Of a stretch of 64,000 nt of DNA, positions 9,979 through 21,359 are shown one piece after another. Each line of letters starts with the position of its first letter. Position 1 is the first letter of the stretch. The position numbers were made by a program, and so were the translations under genes. A model generated the notes under the pieces. It was not told the DNA's origin. It did no database searches and was given only the letters and a program-made list of their open reading frames with translations. Origin of the DNA: Euphorbia lathyris (lineage: Eukaryota; Streptophyta; Magnoliopsida; Malpighiales; Euphorbiaceae); NCBI RefSeq assembly GCF_963576675.1, contig NC_088917.1, forward strand, positions 76,556,610 to 76,620,609, written 5' to 3'.

Positions 9979-10870
9979 TATGTAAAATTACTAGTTATGC
10001 ATGATATATAACCATGTGAAGGGAGAATGTACAAATTTAAGCTTATAATTATTGGGGAGAGAAGATTTAGAGTCTATTTTGTTTAGTTATTGTTGTTTAT
10101 TTTTCACCGTTGTTTTTTTACTGTTTGATTGTTAGTGTTTGACAAAATTATGGATATAAAGTGACTAGTTATATATCATGTATAACCATATGAAGGGAGA
10201 ATATACAAATTTAGCCTTATTATTATTATTAGGGTAGAGAAGATTTAGAGTAGTTTTGTTCACCTTGTTGTTTACGGTTTGTTATTAGATGCTTGAATGT
10301 GTGTTTCTTCCACAAAATTGTAATTATCTTTTGCTGTTAATATGTAAAATGACTAGTTATATTATGAAGAGAGAATGTACAAATTTAGCCCTATAATTTA
10401 ATTGGGGAGAGAAGATTTAAAGTCTGTTTTATTCAGATATTGTTTGATGTTGTTTACTGTTTGTTATTCGTTGTTTGACTGTTGATAAAATTGTGGTTAA
10501 TTGTTGTTGTTACTTTGTAAAATGACTAGTTATACATCATGTATAACCATATGAAGTGAGAAGGTACAAATTTAGCCCTCTGATAATTGAGAGAGAAGAT
10601 TTAGAGTCTGTTTTTTTTTCGATTATTGTTGTTTGCTGTTGTTGTTTACTGTTTGTTGTTTGATGTTTGATTGTGAGTTTTTGACAAAATTTTAATTAAC
10701 CGTTGTTGGTAATATGGAAAATGATTAGTTATATCATATATAACAATATCAAGGTAGAATGTACAAATTTTGCCCTATCATTATTGGGGAGAGAGGATGT
10801 AGGTTATGTTTTGTTCCGATGTTGTTTGTTGTTCTGTTTATTGTTGTTTAAGAAACTCTCTGTAAAATAT

Positions 10871-11740
10871 GGAACTTTAGTTCAATATATAGATGAAGAA
10901 AACCTTGATGGAGTATGACTGCCTTGAAATTGAATGTCATGTGAGGAAGCCATATCGATATAGCATTTTGAGGACCTTAGGCTCATAATTTGAGAAATTA
11001 TATTTATACACAAGTGTTCCTAACTACTTTAAGTGTATGTTTGTAAAAGGATTTGGAAATCTATTGTGTTTGTTGTGAGATAGTTTGAGTGAATTATGGT
11101 AGACATAAATTTGGATAGTGTGTTTCCTGGATGGAAATAGGATAGAATCATTTTGCTTGCCATATATTGTGTAGAAGTGATATTAATATGAATTTTGGAT
11201 ATGTTATGCCCATATATGTCTACGTTTAGTAGGTTCAAGAAACAGGGAATTTGGATTAGTATAGAAAGAGTTATGACATAATGTGTGCAAGTGGGTCATG
11301 TGAGAATCTAAGACAAAGAATTAGATTGCATGAACATTGGAGTTAGTGTCTTGTAAATATCATATAACATGCACTCGTTTATATTTTTTTATTAAGTTTA
11401 CATTAAGACTAATTGTATAAATGTTGTGACATTAGGAGGACAAGTGTAATTTTTATTTAATCATATGCTAAATTATATTATAGGTGCTCATAATATTAAA
11501 GATATTCCGGAGGGTACAAGTCGTTGTCGAGAAAATTAGCGGCCTAGACGTGAGTATAAGCATGATATGAATTTAACTTTTAATGGTATTTGTGATTTGA
11601 GAATTGTGGTATTTGATATGAATACATATGGATGTGAATTGTTGTAATTGTCATGAGTGGATATGAAATGATACTTGTTGAACATTATTTGTGATAGTTG
11701 GATTTAAATGAGAAGTATGTGTACATGTTAAATTTGATTT
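10871..11740. other. No feature recognised
   Basis: AT-rich non-coding sequence. Short open frames (for example 11029-11238, minus strand) have no domain, no conserved motif and no splice context that I can support. Confidence 0.5.
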
Positions 11741-12115
11741 AGGTCTAATACACAAATAACATCTGAACTTGTCCAAATGTTGCAACTGCCCCCCCTCAAC
11801 TTTCAATTGTAACAACTTACCCCTTAAACTTGTCCAATTGTAAAACATAACCCCAAATTGGGAATTTTTTTACCCCGTATTTGAAGCAACCGTAAAAGAG
11901 TTTCCCCGGATTCGTATAACGTCAAAGATCTGATTATCATACTCCACGAGCGCTGTAGATTTTGTATTTCCCGTGTTTCTTTAATTGCAGTCCATGTCAG
12001 CAATTTGGGGTTGTGTTTTACAATTGGACAAGTTTGAGGGGTAAGTTGTTACAATTGAAAGTTGGAGGGGGCAGTTGCAACAGTTGCAACATATAGGTAT
12101 TTATCTTAAAACTTC
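11741..12115. mobile_element. MITE-like foldback element
   Basis: The left arm (TCTGAACTTGTCCAAATGTTGCAACTGCC, continuing CAACTTTCAATTGTAACAAC and CTTGTCCAATTGTAAAACA) is complementary to the right arm (TGTTTTACAATTGGACAAG, GTTGTTACAATTGAAAGTTG, GGGGGCAGTTGCAAC). The arms are about 130 bp. The centre is about 110 bp of unrelated sequence. Confidence 0.7.
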
Positions 12116-12153
12116 TGAAGCAAGAACCGGGTCGTCGATTTTATTGTTGGTGC

Positions 12154-13029
12154 TAGGGGTGTACACAAAAATCTGAAAAACCGAAAAATCAGAAAACCAA
12201 ACCGAAAATAAGGTTAACCGAAACCGATGGACTAGTGTACGGTTTTTAATTTTAAAAATAATGGTTAATAGTTACGGTTACAGTTTCTTTATTCCGAAAA
12301 CTGCGGTTAACCGAAACCGACCGAATCTCAATTAAATATAAAAATAATTTTTATATGGGTAAGCAATTATTTAGTCCCTATAGTTTTTCATAACTCATTA
12401 ATCAATCCACTATTTAATTACAAGATCTCTAAGTTTTTTCACTTATAATGGTTTTGTCCTTCTATCAAATATTAACATCAAATGAGATGAAAATAAGTAA
12501 ATAACTCTTAGTTAATTTGTTACTATGTCTCTAATTTCAGTTTATGCGGTTTTTTCTTTTATGTTTCTAGATGTAGAAACAATGATAAAAATTTGTTACT
12601 CGCTTTTCAAAACTTTAAAGCCAAAAGTTTTATTAGGGGCATTTTGCCTTTTTTTTTATCCGTTTAATTGTTCTTTAACACATTTTTAGACAAAGATTTG
12701 ATATAGGGACTAAACAATTTAACGGAATTAAAACTGAAGGATCATAATGCACATACATCTCCCTCTCCGCAGTTAATCTTTTCAACTCGCCATTGACCCG
12801 CCACCTCCCTCACAATAAAAATTAGAATTCTTTTATTATTTTTATTTTTATCTACTAATGGTTAGAAACCGAAATAATAGGTTAACCGATCGATATAATT
12901 GGTTAACCGATTAGTCGCTAACCGAATTTAATGGACTAGTGTATGGTTAGTGTTTTTAAAAAACCGATTAAATAGTTAACCGACCGAATTAAACTTAATG
13001 AAATGGTTAACCGACCATGTGCACCCATA
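12154..13029. mobile_element. hAT-type non-autonomous element, 8-bp TSD
   Basis: The ends TAGGGGTGTACAC and GTGCACCCATA are inverted repeats (with mismatches). They are flanked by perfect 8-bp duplications GTTGGTGC (12146-12153 and 13030-13037), the hAT hallmark. The interior near both ends is built of low-complexity ACCGAAACCGAAA / GGTTAACCGA motifs. Around 12355-12720 lies a second imperfect inverted repeat (AATTATTTAGTCCCTATA and TATAGGGACTAAACAATT), probably a nested MITE. No transposase is encoded. Confidence 0.8.
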
Positions 13030-13726
13030 GTTGGTGCATGAGATTTGGGGTTTCAATCTTCTATGGGTTGCGATTGTGGATGGATAAAGGTGGGATTTTG
13101 GGGGTTGAGAGAGGGTTTTGAGGGGGGGGTAAAAGCTGGATGATTCATAAGGCCATTGGAGATTAATTTTGATTAAAAGGAAGGAGTAGACTCCATGAAA
13201 ACAAAGGAAGAAGTTAAAGTGTTAAATGCATGGTTGTCAAAACCGGACAGGTCAAACAATCGGAAAAGACAAAGGATCAAGGGTTTGAGGTTTAATCGGG
13301 ATCCAACCGGGGTTCAACCGATATTCAAAAATCATATGCAAATTATATTTTTATTCATATCTAATCTTATAATATAGTATAATATCAACTATATTCATAA
13401 AAATTATACTAATATAATAACATTTATTTAGTATCAAAACATGATATCAAATTAATAAATTTAACATGACAAATAAATATAAAAATTAAAGAAAATATAT
13501 ACTTTTAAAATTAATAGTGATTATCTTTTATTAATAACTAACATGTAAATAGACTAATAGGATATGTGGTCTCTCCAAGTGGAGTTGTTTTCGTCTTCTC
13601 ACCTGAGAAGTTCTTTATTCTAGGGTTCCGGTAAGCTCTGCTCAATTTATTTCCTCCTTCACAATCAGCCGACTTTTCTTCCTTCAGCGATTAAGCCCAG
13701 ATTAGCAGGTCATCTTTTCGCATAAT

Positions 13727-14611
13727 ATGGACAAAGGCAAGGGGATTTTGGATGCGTATGCCAGGATGCGACTTGAGGATGATGGGGACGACGACCTGGT
13801 GTTGACGGCGGAGGAAGCTTCGGTGGACGAATCGCAGCCCTCACTATTCATAATAGGTCAGTTTCTGATAGCAAAAACCATTCACTTTGATAGTATGAAG
13901 GGCACCCTTGCCTCTATTTGGAGACCAGCGAAAGGAGTCACGGTGACTGAAACAGACAGGGAGGGTCGTTATCTATTCCAATTTTATCACGAATTGGATA
14001 CACTGCGGGTTTTAAACGATGGACCGTGGACCTTCAATCAGAACGTCCTTATCATCAAGAGGCTCGAGATTACAGAACAGGCATTGCAAGTCGATCTTAC
14101 TAAACTCATAATATGGGTTTAGATATCGGATTTACCGGTAGGATTTCAGACAGCTACAATATGCAGAATCTTGGGAGATTATATAGGGCAATTCATTGAG
14201 GCGGATCCTAACAACTTTACAGGAGTCCGGCGTAACTACCTACGGATTAAAGTGGCCATGGAGGTTCAGAAACCAATTAAACGAGGACAGAAATTGAAGC
14301 GCAGTGGAGGGGAGTGGTTTTGGGTAACGTTCCGATACGAACGGCTACCAAGTTTCTATTTCTATTGTGGGGTTATCGGGCATTCAGATAAATTCTGTGA
14401 ACTACTCTTCGACAATCTAGATAATCCCGTTGAACGTCAATTTGGAAGCTGTCTAAGAGCGGTGCTGCGCCGTGGAGGAAGCCAGGTGGGAAAAGAATGG
14501 CTTCGTGAGACAGGGATGGAAGAATTTAAAAACAGAGGGGTTTCGTCCAATTCAAAATCTGAGACTCTAGTAGTAGCAAAGCCCAGAACTTCAGGGAAAG
14601 AGAATCAATGA
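13727..14611 (+). pseudogene. LINE ORF1 (DUF4283, zinc knuckle), one nonsense codon
   Basis: This is the nucleic-acid-binding ORF1 protein of a plant L1-type LINE, about 294 codons. The N-terminal DUF4283 domain includes FLIAKTIHFDSMKG, RYLFQFYHELD and VLNDGPWTFNQNVLII. The frame is cut by TAG at 14120-14122, where the family has Gln (WVQI), consistent with CAG to TAG. The same frame continues with GDYIGQFIEADP and a CCHC-like motif at about 14352-14400 (YCGVIGHSDKFC) whose first Cys is replaced, so the zinc knuckle looks defective. ORF2 follows after about 115 nt. Confidence 0.88.
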
Positions 14612-16256
14612 GTCATTCATGATCCGAAACGACCGAGGATGGAAGAGGGAGAGATGGAGGTAGATGGATCAAATTTCTCAAAAAACGAAGAGGGAGTGGG
14701 ACCTGGTATCCAGGCCCGCCAGAAACAATGAGTCTCCTCAGCTGGAACTGTCGTGGGTTGGGCAATCCACGAACAGTTAATGTCCTAACGGACATTGTAA
14801 AGATTCATAAGCCAGCGGTTCTTTTTCTAATGGAAACTATGATACAGGAGGACAAGGTTTTGAAGGTGAGTCGGAAGTTGGGTTTCTCGGGATGTTACGT
14901 GGTCAGTGGAGTTGGTCATGGAGGGGGTTTAGCACTTCTCTGGAAAGATTCTTTAGCAGTCAATATTATATCTTCTTCATCCAACTTTATCAATGCTACG
15001 GTATCGTTCCCACAATTAGCAACTTGCAGAATTATAGGTTTCTACGGTTTCCCAGAGAGACAAAGACGTCGTGCATCTTGGGATTTGCTGTGATCCCTCA
15101 AAAACCAAGATGACATAGCGTGGTGTTGTATCAGAGATTTCAACGATATCTTATCTGTTGAAGAAAAAAGAGGAGGAAGACGTCAACTGAATTGGCTAAT
15201 TGACGGCTTCAAATCAGCAATTGAAGACTGTGAGTTGTTCTCAGTGGGGATGAGTGGTCATCCGTTTACATGGGAGTCGGGCAGAGGCACTGACAGGTGG
15301 ATAGAGGAAAGACTGGACAGGGCTTTGGTAAATATGAGATGGAAATCGGTCTTTTTAGCGTCAAAACTTCATAACTTGACAACAGCAGCGTCTGATCATT
15401 CAGCTTTTCTAATGGAAATTCAGATTTGGATGCGTAGACCTTCAAGCTGTCATTTTCGCTTCGAGAATGCTTGGCTTCAGGAGGATCAGTGTGCTTCAGT
15501 GGTATCAAAGGCCTGGAATTTGGGAGCCAACTATTCTATATCAGAGAAAATCTCTAGTTGTTCCTCAGCGCTGCGGGATTGGAGTTCCACCTTGGAATCC
15601 AATTTCAAGAAATCATTGGCTTCTATGAGATTTCTAATGGGTAAGTACAAAGGATGTCGAGATAGATTTGGGGTTGATCAGTTTAATAAAGCTTCACTTA
15701 CATACTCCAGAATCCTGAAATAGCAAGAGGATTTCTGGAAACAGAGGGCCAAATTATTTTAGCTTAGAGATGGCGATTCAAATTCACGGTACTTCCACGC
15801 TTATGCAACGGAACATCGCCAAAAGAATAATTTCACATCCTTGAAAGATGAACAGGGGAATCAGGTTTCAACGGGCAACGGCTTAGAAGAGCTTCTGGTC
15901 GGTTATTTTGAAAATATTTTCACCAGCACAAGGGTGAACGATGCTGATATCATGGAGTGTATTCAGGCCCAAATTACAACAGATCATTCTGAAACGCTCT
16001 CACATCCATTCACATCTGACGACGTTAAACCGACCTGTTTCTTTATGCATCCAGACAAGAGTCATGGGCCTGACGGTTTTAATCCCGCCTTTTATCAGCA
16101 GTTCTGGGACATTGTGGGAGCGGATGTAAGTTCTATTTGTCTATCTATTCTCAGCCAAAACCAATTACCACCACACTTGAATGACACCTTAATAGTGTTG
16201 ATCCCAAAGAAGAGAAATGTTGAGTTGGTATCTGACCTGAGACCGATCGCACTTTG

Positions 16257-17608
16257 TGTTGGTCCCTTGTAAGGTTGCAAATATAGTTCCAAGGGGGGGG
16301 GGGGTTAGGAACTATTTGACCTTTTTAAATAATTAGGGCAAACTTCTTTTTCTTAAGAAAAGAGTATATGACAGCGGCGCTGAGCAATCAGCAAGACACT
16401 GGCTTAGTCAACTAGTGACTAGGTCAGTTTCGTTGCTTAAGTCAGGAAATAGCACTTAGAGTCTATTTCTGAACTAATTCGTTGGCAGCGCACAACTCGG
16501 CTTGACCTCTTTTACTTGGTCAGTTTTAGTTTGTTTTAAGCAAGCAATATATTAAGGAGTTAAGGGTTAGAAATACTTCACTCAGCGGAGTTATCCAGGT
16601 TCAGCTTCTTCTAAGCCTACGTCCTGTCCCCGGAACACGTTCCGAGATTTCCAATTCACTACTGAGCTCTTTAAAGGTAGAGACTCGAAAACCCTTTACA
16701 AATCAGAAGCTGAGTATAACAAGAGTACCTTCCTCTATACCTCTACTCACTTCTATTCTAATTCACCAAGTACTTAAAAACGAGTACTCAGCTTCTCCTT
16801 TCTAATTCTAGAAATGATTAAGATTTGTCCTAAACAACAATTGCTAGAACACCTTAGATGATTGAGGATCAATCACTCTAGACTTTTACACAGATATGAA
16901 ATTGTTGTGTAAGATTTGCTTTGCTTTTGTATACAGAACTTTTGTATGCTTTTGGTCAGTGTAACGGCTATTGCTCAAAGTTCTATATAGACTGAGGATT
17001 CTGAATGCTCTATTTATAGAGAGCTGTGAGAGCTTCTGGTTATTTCGAATTTCGAAATAACCATTAGAGGGAAACGGCTTCATGTCGCTTTCACTCAGTC
17101 TGTTCAGCAGTTCTCTTAGCCAATCAGATTCCAGCATCTTCTGTTCTTCGGTCAGTGTGGCAGTATGTTCCTCCAAATCGGGTAATGTCAAACAGACAAC
17201 TTCCTGCGTCTTCTGTTCTTTACCAACAAAGGAAATACTTGGTCTGGAAGTTGCTTTGTGGTCAGCGGCTGTCTTGTATGTTTTGTCGAGACAGCTCAGC
17301 AGCTTCATACCGAAGTTGTCTACGTGGATCTTCTCGATCCTTCATTGGTGAGCTGCGTTTCAATACTCAACGGTAGCGTTTTGAAACACGCGGGCTGAGT
17401 GGCCTTGGCCTTGTTTGACTTGGGCTTTGACTTCTATATAGGGCTTGGGCCTTATGATCTTTATGTCTTATAACAATTATAAACTCAACATTGAACAAAC
17501 ACATTAGTAACAATAAATCAAAGCATTTAAACTTAATGTGTTATAGAGTATTTAATTATACTTAAATAATTTTGTCAAATCGAAATCTTGTGGAAAGGTG
17601 TTTCAACA
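16257..17608 (-). repeat. 3' LTR of Sirevirus element 1
   Basis: 1,352 bp with ends TGTTG...CAACA. It contains a poly-G run of 12 (16292-16303), a TATA box (CTCTATTTATAGAG, 17008-17021, on the minus strand CTATAAATAG), and a 25-bp palindrome GGTTATTTCGAA/TTCGAAATAACC at 17038-17062. A 140-codon open frame on the minus strand (16886-17308) spans the promoter and has no recognisable domain. Confidence 0.95.
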
Positions 17609-17712
17609 AACTCCCTCATTTTGATGTTGGCAAAACTATTCAGCAAGGAACTCAGCTTTGAGCTCCCCCATGATAGTTGACCTATTTGATTAAGTAAACT
17701 CCCCCGTAAGGG
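17609..17712 (-). promoter_or_regulatory. Polypurine tract cluster of element 1
   Basis: On the minus strand three purine-rich tracts precede the 3' LTR: AATGAGGGAGTT directly at the LTR border (17609-17620), ATGGGGGAGCT (about 17660-17672) and ACGGGGGAGTT (about 17697-17708). The border tract should prime plus-strand DNA synthesis. The same three occur in element 2. Confidence 0.75.
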
Positions 17713-18105
17713 CTGAGCTACTGACTTAGTTTTACTCTAAACATTTTAAGGTTTAATTGAATAAGTCTAAGGTCAGTTTTCAAGTATAGGTCAGCTTATG
17801 GGATATATTCTATTTTACTCAGTATTCAGCGGAAGATTTGTATAGTACAAGAGCGTTGAGTAATTAAGTTGTTCAATGGCTTATTTTAGACAAGTTCAAA
17901 CAGTAATTGTACGCAGCATACATTCAGCAGGTGTTTTACTCATTTACTAAGTTCAATTTTTACTTAGAAGATGCATTAATGATACTTAGCATGGTAGGAT
18001 AAATAACACAAGTTGAATTGACAATGCAAGTATTATATTAGATAACATGGGATAGTCAGCATACATAATATATGTTACAAGAAGAAGGAAATAAACTAAA
18101 ACTAT

Positions 18106-20892
18106 CTATTTCTTCTTCTTTTGCTGACTGCCTTCAGCTTGAGTTCTTCGCTGATCTTTCTTCTCCCCCGTTTTGCCAGCACCAGGTGGAGGCAACTTGA
18201 AAGAATCCAAAAGAACAGCTCTGGTGAGCTCAGCAGAGAAGGTCTTTAAACGATCAGCACTTTCGTCTATTCCATCAAAGATAGGAGCACCGTTGCTGAG
18301 GACATTAGGATGAATGCCAATATCAGCAGCGCTAAGCATACTGAGCACATAAGCTTGTCCTTTTCCCAGCCATGTGATTGTGTCTGTCAGCGCAGCAAAA
18401 GAGTTGTGGAAGGTTTTTAGAAGGGAAGTATCGTAGTGCTCGCGCTGAAGATTCGTATGTCTAACATGGTCAAATATTTTCTGGGAAGTGGTCAGTATTT
18501 CATCCTGTTTGAGTTGATCGGTGTCCATTTCCTCTTTGTGAAGGTTTAGTAGACGAACTGCCTCACTTAGTTGCTCCATCGAGCATTGAGATGTGTTTGC
18601 AAGCTGAGCATTGGTCTTGTTCTGTTCAGTGTGAAGCTGAGCAAACAACATCTTTAACTCAGAAGAAGTGGCGAGATTGGGATTCACAGCTGACAGGTTC
18701 TGGATCTGGGTAGATAGAGTAGTGAGGCATTGAACAGTGGTCAGTTGGATCTCTGCCAGTTTAGCAATCGAATCCTGCCTAGCGTGCTGTGCTTGCGAAG
18801 ATAGGAGAATACTTAGCAGGTCTTTAAGTTCCTTAACTTCATTGAGAAGTTGAGTTACTTGAGAAGGCTGAGTAGACTCAATGGGAGAAATGGCAGCAGC
18901 AGGAGGAGTTGGGTGTTGAATGTCTCGAATCAGGGCCTGCACCGAGTCAATGATTCTTTGACTAGACTCAGTGACATTTGTTGTGACCTGAGAGATATCA
19001 GTTTGACCAGGTAAAGATGCTGGGTCAGGGACTGGAGTTATTATTGGGTTCTGCCCAAGTGGTTGTTGTTCAGATGTTTGGTGAGCAGGGTCAGCTTCAG
19101 TGGAATGGTCAGGTTGGATAGGTTCAGAGCTGACTGGTGCTATGTTTTCTTCGAGAGTTTGCTCGGTTTGGATTGTTGGGTTGACAAGGTTAGGTTGTTC
19201 GGCGTGTTCCTGAGTAGAAACAGAGGCTTGTTTTTCTAATGCCTGGGAAGGCTGAGGAGATGGTGCAGAAGGAACTGGCTTCCTAAAGAAGGTCATCTTG
19301 ACCTTGGAAGGATCATGTACTGGTGCGCGGACCGGTTGGTCTAAGATGCTGGCCTTTACCAGTCTTCTTCTTTTTGGCTTTTGTACAGGAGGAAGATCAG
19401 CTTGATTTTCATCAGCGTGAGATGGAGAAACGTGTATGTTCTGATCAGCAGTTTGCTGGTCAGTTTGTTCTTGATTGTGTTCAACTCCATCAGCTGACTC
19501 AGTGAGAGCTTGGTCAACTTGAGCATTTTCACGGGCGGTCCTTTCAGAGTCAGCTTCCTCCGTTTGCTCCTGTGCATTCCCTTCTTCCTCAGTATCGTCG
19601 TTCTCAAGCTCTTCCTCGAGCTGAGTGATGAAATGTTCATCTAGGTCCACCTCATCTTCCTGTTGCTCGGTTTCTTCAGCATAATGCTGAGCATAATGTG
19701 AGTCCGACGTGACAATGAAGTCAAGTGGAAGAGCATGGATGGGTGAAAGGGTAGAAGTCTTTTGCTTCTTCTGAGGAGCACCAGTTGTACCCTCAGTTGC
19801 AGGCTCATCTTGCCTGCTGTGCTTTTCAGCTGACTGAGTAGTCTTTAGGTTTGACTCAGCAGCAGATTTGGATTTCTTGGATTGAGGCTCAGTTTCCTTA
19901 GATGGGGTGCCAGTAGGCTTCCTTTTTCTGATAGCAGGAGCTTTTGTTCTTTTGCCTTTTGCTGGAACAATCACCTCAGCAGGTAGTTCTTCTTCGGCTT
20001 GATCTTCAGGCTGCTCAACGAATTTTCCCTTCTTTAAGGGCTGGTTGAATTTGAGAGCACGTAGTGAAGCGGCAGTGATCTCAGATCCCTTAACGCAAGT
20101 TTCTCCTTGAAGGTCAACTTTGTGATCAACTAGGATCTTAGTGATCAATGAGCCGAGCCGAAGATTGTTTGTGCTGCGCAGAAACCCAGCTATGAGAAAC
20201 ACTGGCATGTTTATTGGTTTGTAGGTCAGCATATGCCAGATAAAACACATCTCAAAGTGTGATGCTGAGCTGGTGCAGTTGACCTTTTGGTAGATTAGTT
20301 GGACCAGCAGGAAATGGGCCATCTTCTGATGCTGACCCATGGACGAGCTGGATACCTCTCCAATGTACCCAGCAGGCTTACAGAAAGTTTCATCATAGTA
20401 GATGTCCTCCTGGTCACCGTTTCTTCTTAATTCGGCACCTTCAGTTTTGAGGCTGAGTAGGGATCCTAAGTATTTTGGGTTGATGAAGATGGTCTTACCC
20501 CGTACCTCAGTGACTAAATAGTCATGATCCTTGGAGTCAGCTTTAAGGTTATGGTAGAATTCCATAACGAGGTCAGGGTAGGTTGGGAATCGTAGTGAGA
20601 AGAGCTCGGTCCACCCGTTGTTCTTTATCCATTCACAGAACGGTTGTTCTGAGTCGATGAAGGTCTGAGAAACCCAGCGAGAAGGTTCCACTTTCCATTC
20701 TCGTACATTCTCGAATACTCGAATGTATTGTCTAGGTTTAGCTGGTTTCCCCTGAGCTTGAATGGCTTTTTCTTTGCCATGACCAGCAGCTTTGGAGGGT
20801 GAAGGCTGAGTTGGGGGATTGTTGGTTGTTTGTTCATCGGTGGTGGTCTGGGAACGACCGGCACCGGAGATGTTGAAAGAGGCTTTAGTCAT
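18106..20892 (-). CDS. Sirevirus third ORF, 928 aa (element 1)
   Basis: Intact ORF between RNase H and the 3' LTR, with ATG at 20892. Residues about 75-300 form a globular domain: FCEWIKNNGWTELFS, YPDLVMEFYHNL, GEVSSSSMGQHQKMAHFLL, FIWHMLTYKPINMPVFL, LRLGSLITKIL. It resembles the plant transposon-associated domain found in other Sirevirus extra ORFs. Residues about 300-660 are low-complexity, rich in E, Q, T, P and K, with basic patches (KRTKAPAIRKRK, PKRRRL). Residues about 690-860 look coiled-coil. The tail is basic (KKKK). I see no signal peptide or membrane segment, so an envelope role is not supported. Function is unknown. It is the only undamaged ORF of this element, and a TATA-bearing block lies upstream (20986-21145). 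Confidence 0.85.
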   Translation of the reverse strand: MTKASFNISGAGRSQTTTDEQTTNNPPTQPSPSKAAGHGKEKAIQAQGKPAKPRQYIRVFENVREWKVEPSRWVSQTFIDSEQPFCEWIKNNGWTELFSLRFPTYPDLVMEFYHNLKADSKDHDYLVTEVRGKTIFINPKYLGSLLSLKTEGAELRRNGDQEDIYYDETFCKPAGYIGEVSSSSMGQHQKMAHFLLVQLIYQKVNCTSSASHFEMCFIWHMLTYKPINMPVFLIAGFLRSTNNLRLGSLITKILVDHKVDLQGETCVKGSEITAASLRALKFNQPLKKGKFVEQPEDQAEEELPAEVIVPAKGKRTKAPAIRKRKPTGTPSKETEPQSKKSKSAAESNLKTTQSAEKHSRQDEPATEGTTGAPQKKQKTSTLSPIHALPLDFIVTSDSHYAQHYAEETEQQEDEVDLDEHFITQLEEELENDDTEEEGNAQEQTEEADSERTARENAQVDQALTESADGVEHNQEQTDQQTADQNIHVSPSHADENQADLPPVQKPKRRRLVKASILDQPVRAPVHDPSKVKMTFFRKPVPSAPSPQPSQALEKQASVSTQEHAEQPNLVNPTIQTEQTLEENIAPVSSEPIQPDHSTEADPAHQTSEQQPLGQNPIITPVPDPASLPGQTDISQVTTNVTESSQRIIDSVQALIRDIQHPTPPAAAISPIESTQPSQVTQLLNEVKELKDLLSILLSSQAQHARQDSIAKLAEIQLTTVQCLTTLSTQIQNLSAVNPNLATSSELKMLFAQLHTEQNKTNAQLANTSQCSMEQLSEAVRLLNLHKEEMDTDQLKQDEILTTSQKIFDHVRHTNLQREHYDTSLLKTFHNSFAALTDTITWLGKGQAYVLSMLSAADIGIHPNVLSNGAPIFDGIDESADRLKTFSAELTRAVLLDSFKLPPPGAGKTGEKKDQRRTQAEGSQQKKKK

Positions 20893-20985
20893 TTTAGAAG
20901 TTCTGAAGTTCTTAAGTTCTTAAGGAAATTTTGAAGCTTTTGAAAGTTCAGTACACGTAAAGAGAAGGTAGTGGGGAAAAACCCA

Positions 20986-21145
20986 CTATTTATAGATTTT
21001 TAATTAAGGTTTCCGTTTGAATTTAGGTCGATTTTGCCCTTGGGTTGTCCAATCGGCAGAAACCCTGACATTTATGACACTTTATGACATATTCGGCGCA
21101 TGCGTTTTACAGGTGTCATGACGCGTGCGTTTGCATTGAATGCTA
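20986..21145 (-). promoter_or_regulatory. Promoter-like block upstream of ORF3 (element 1)
   Basis: Read on the minus strand: GACACCTGT, GCGCATGCG (about 21096-21105), CAGGGTTTCTG, ATTGG (inverted CCAAT, 21049-21053), AAATTCAAACGGAA, then CTATAAATAG (20986-20995), ending 93 nt before the ORF3 ATG. Element 2 has the same motifs in the same order. It is inferred to drive a separate ORF3 transcript. Confidence 0.6.
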
Positions 21146-21359
21146 ATGATTACCTTTACTCAGCATTTGTTGGTACAAACGTTCCATATTCTGAGTAGTC
21201 AGTTTTGTGCAACGGATAGTGAGAGTAATTAGTTACTCGGTCTGAGATAATTTACTCAGTGTGCATTAGTTACTATGCATGTGATTTTGACAGATACTCT
21301 TTAAAACACTCATCATGTTAACATTCAGCATGCATTATATCACATTTTTACTTAGGAAT

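Larger units (their letters stand above)
8450..10870. repeat. Tandem array of ~170-190-bp units
   Basis: A unit reading roughly RACTAGTTATATATCA, ATAACCATATGAAGGGAGAA, TGTACAAATTTAGCCCTA, GGGGAGAGAAGATTTAGAGT, TGTTGTTTACTGTTTGTTAT and GACAAAATTGTGATTAATTG is repeated. Unit starts (CTAGTTAT) lie at about 8964, 9085, 9271, 9438, 9990, 10164, 10352, 10525 and 10724. Most spacings are 167-199 bp; the large 9438-9990 gap is explained by the (TA)n and by a MITE inserted inside one unit. A partial degenerate unit is also seen at 8480-8600. The array has satellite-like period and decay but is short. Confidence 0.8.

Noticed and set aside
18106..20892. ORF3 as a retroviral-type envelope gene
   Set aside because: Sirevirus third ORFs have been called env-like, but no signal peptide, hydrophobic fusion segment or transmembrane anchor is visible in either copy.
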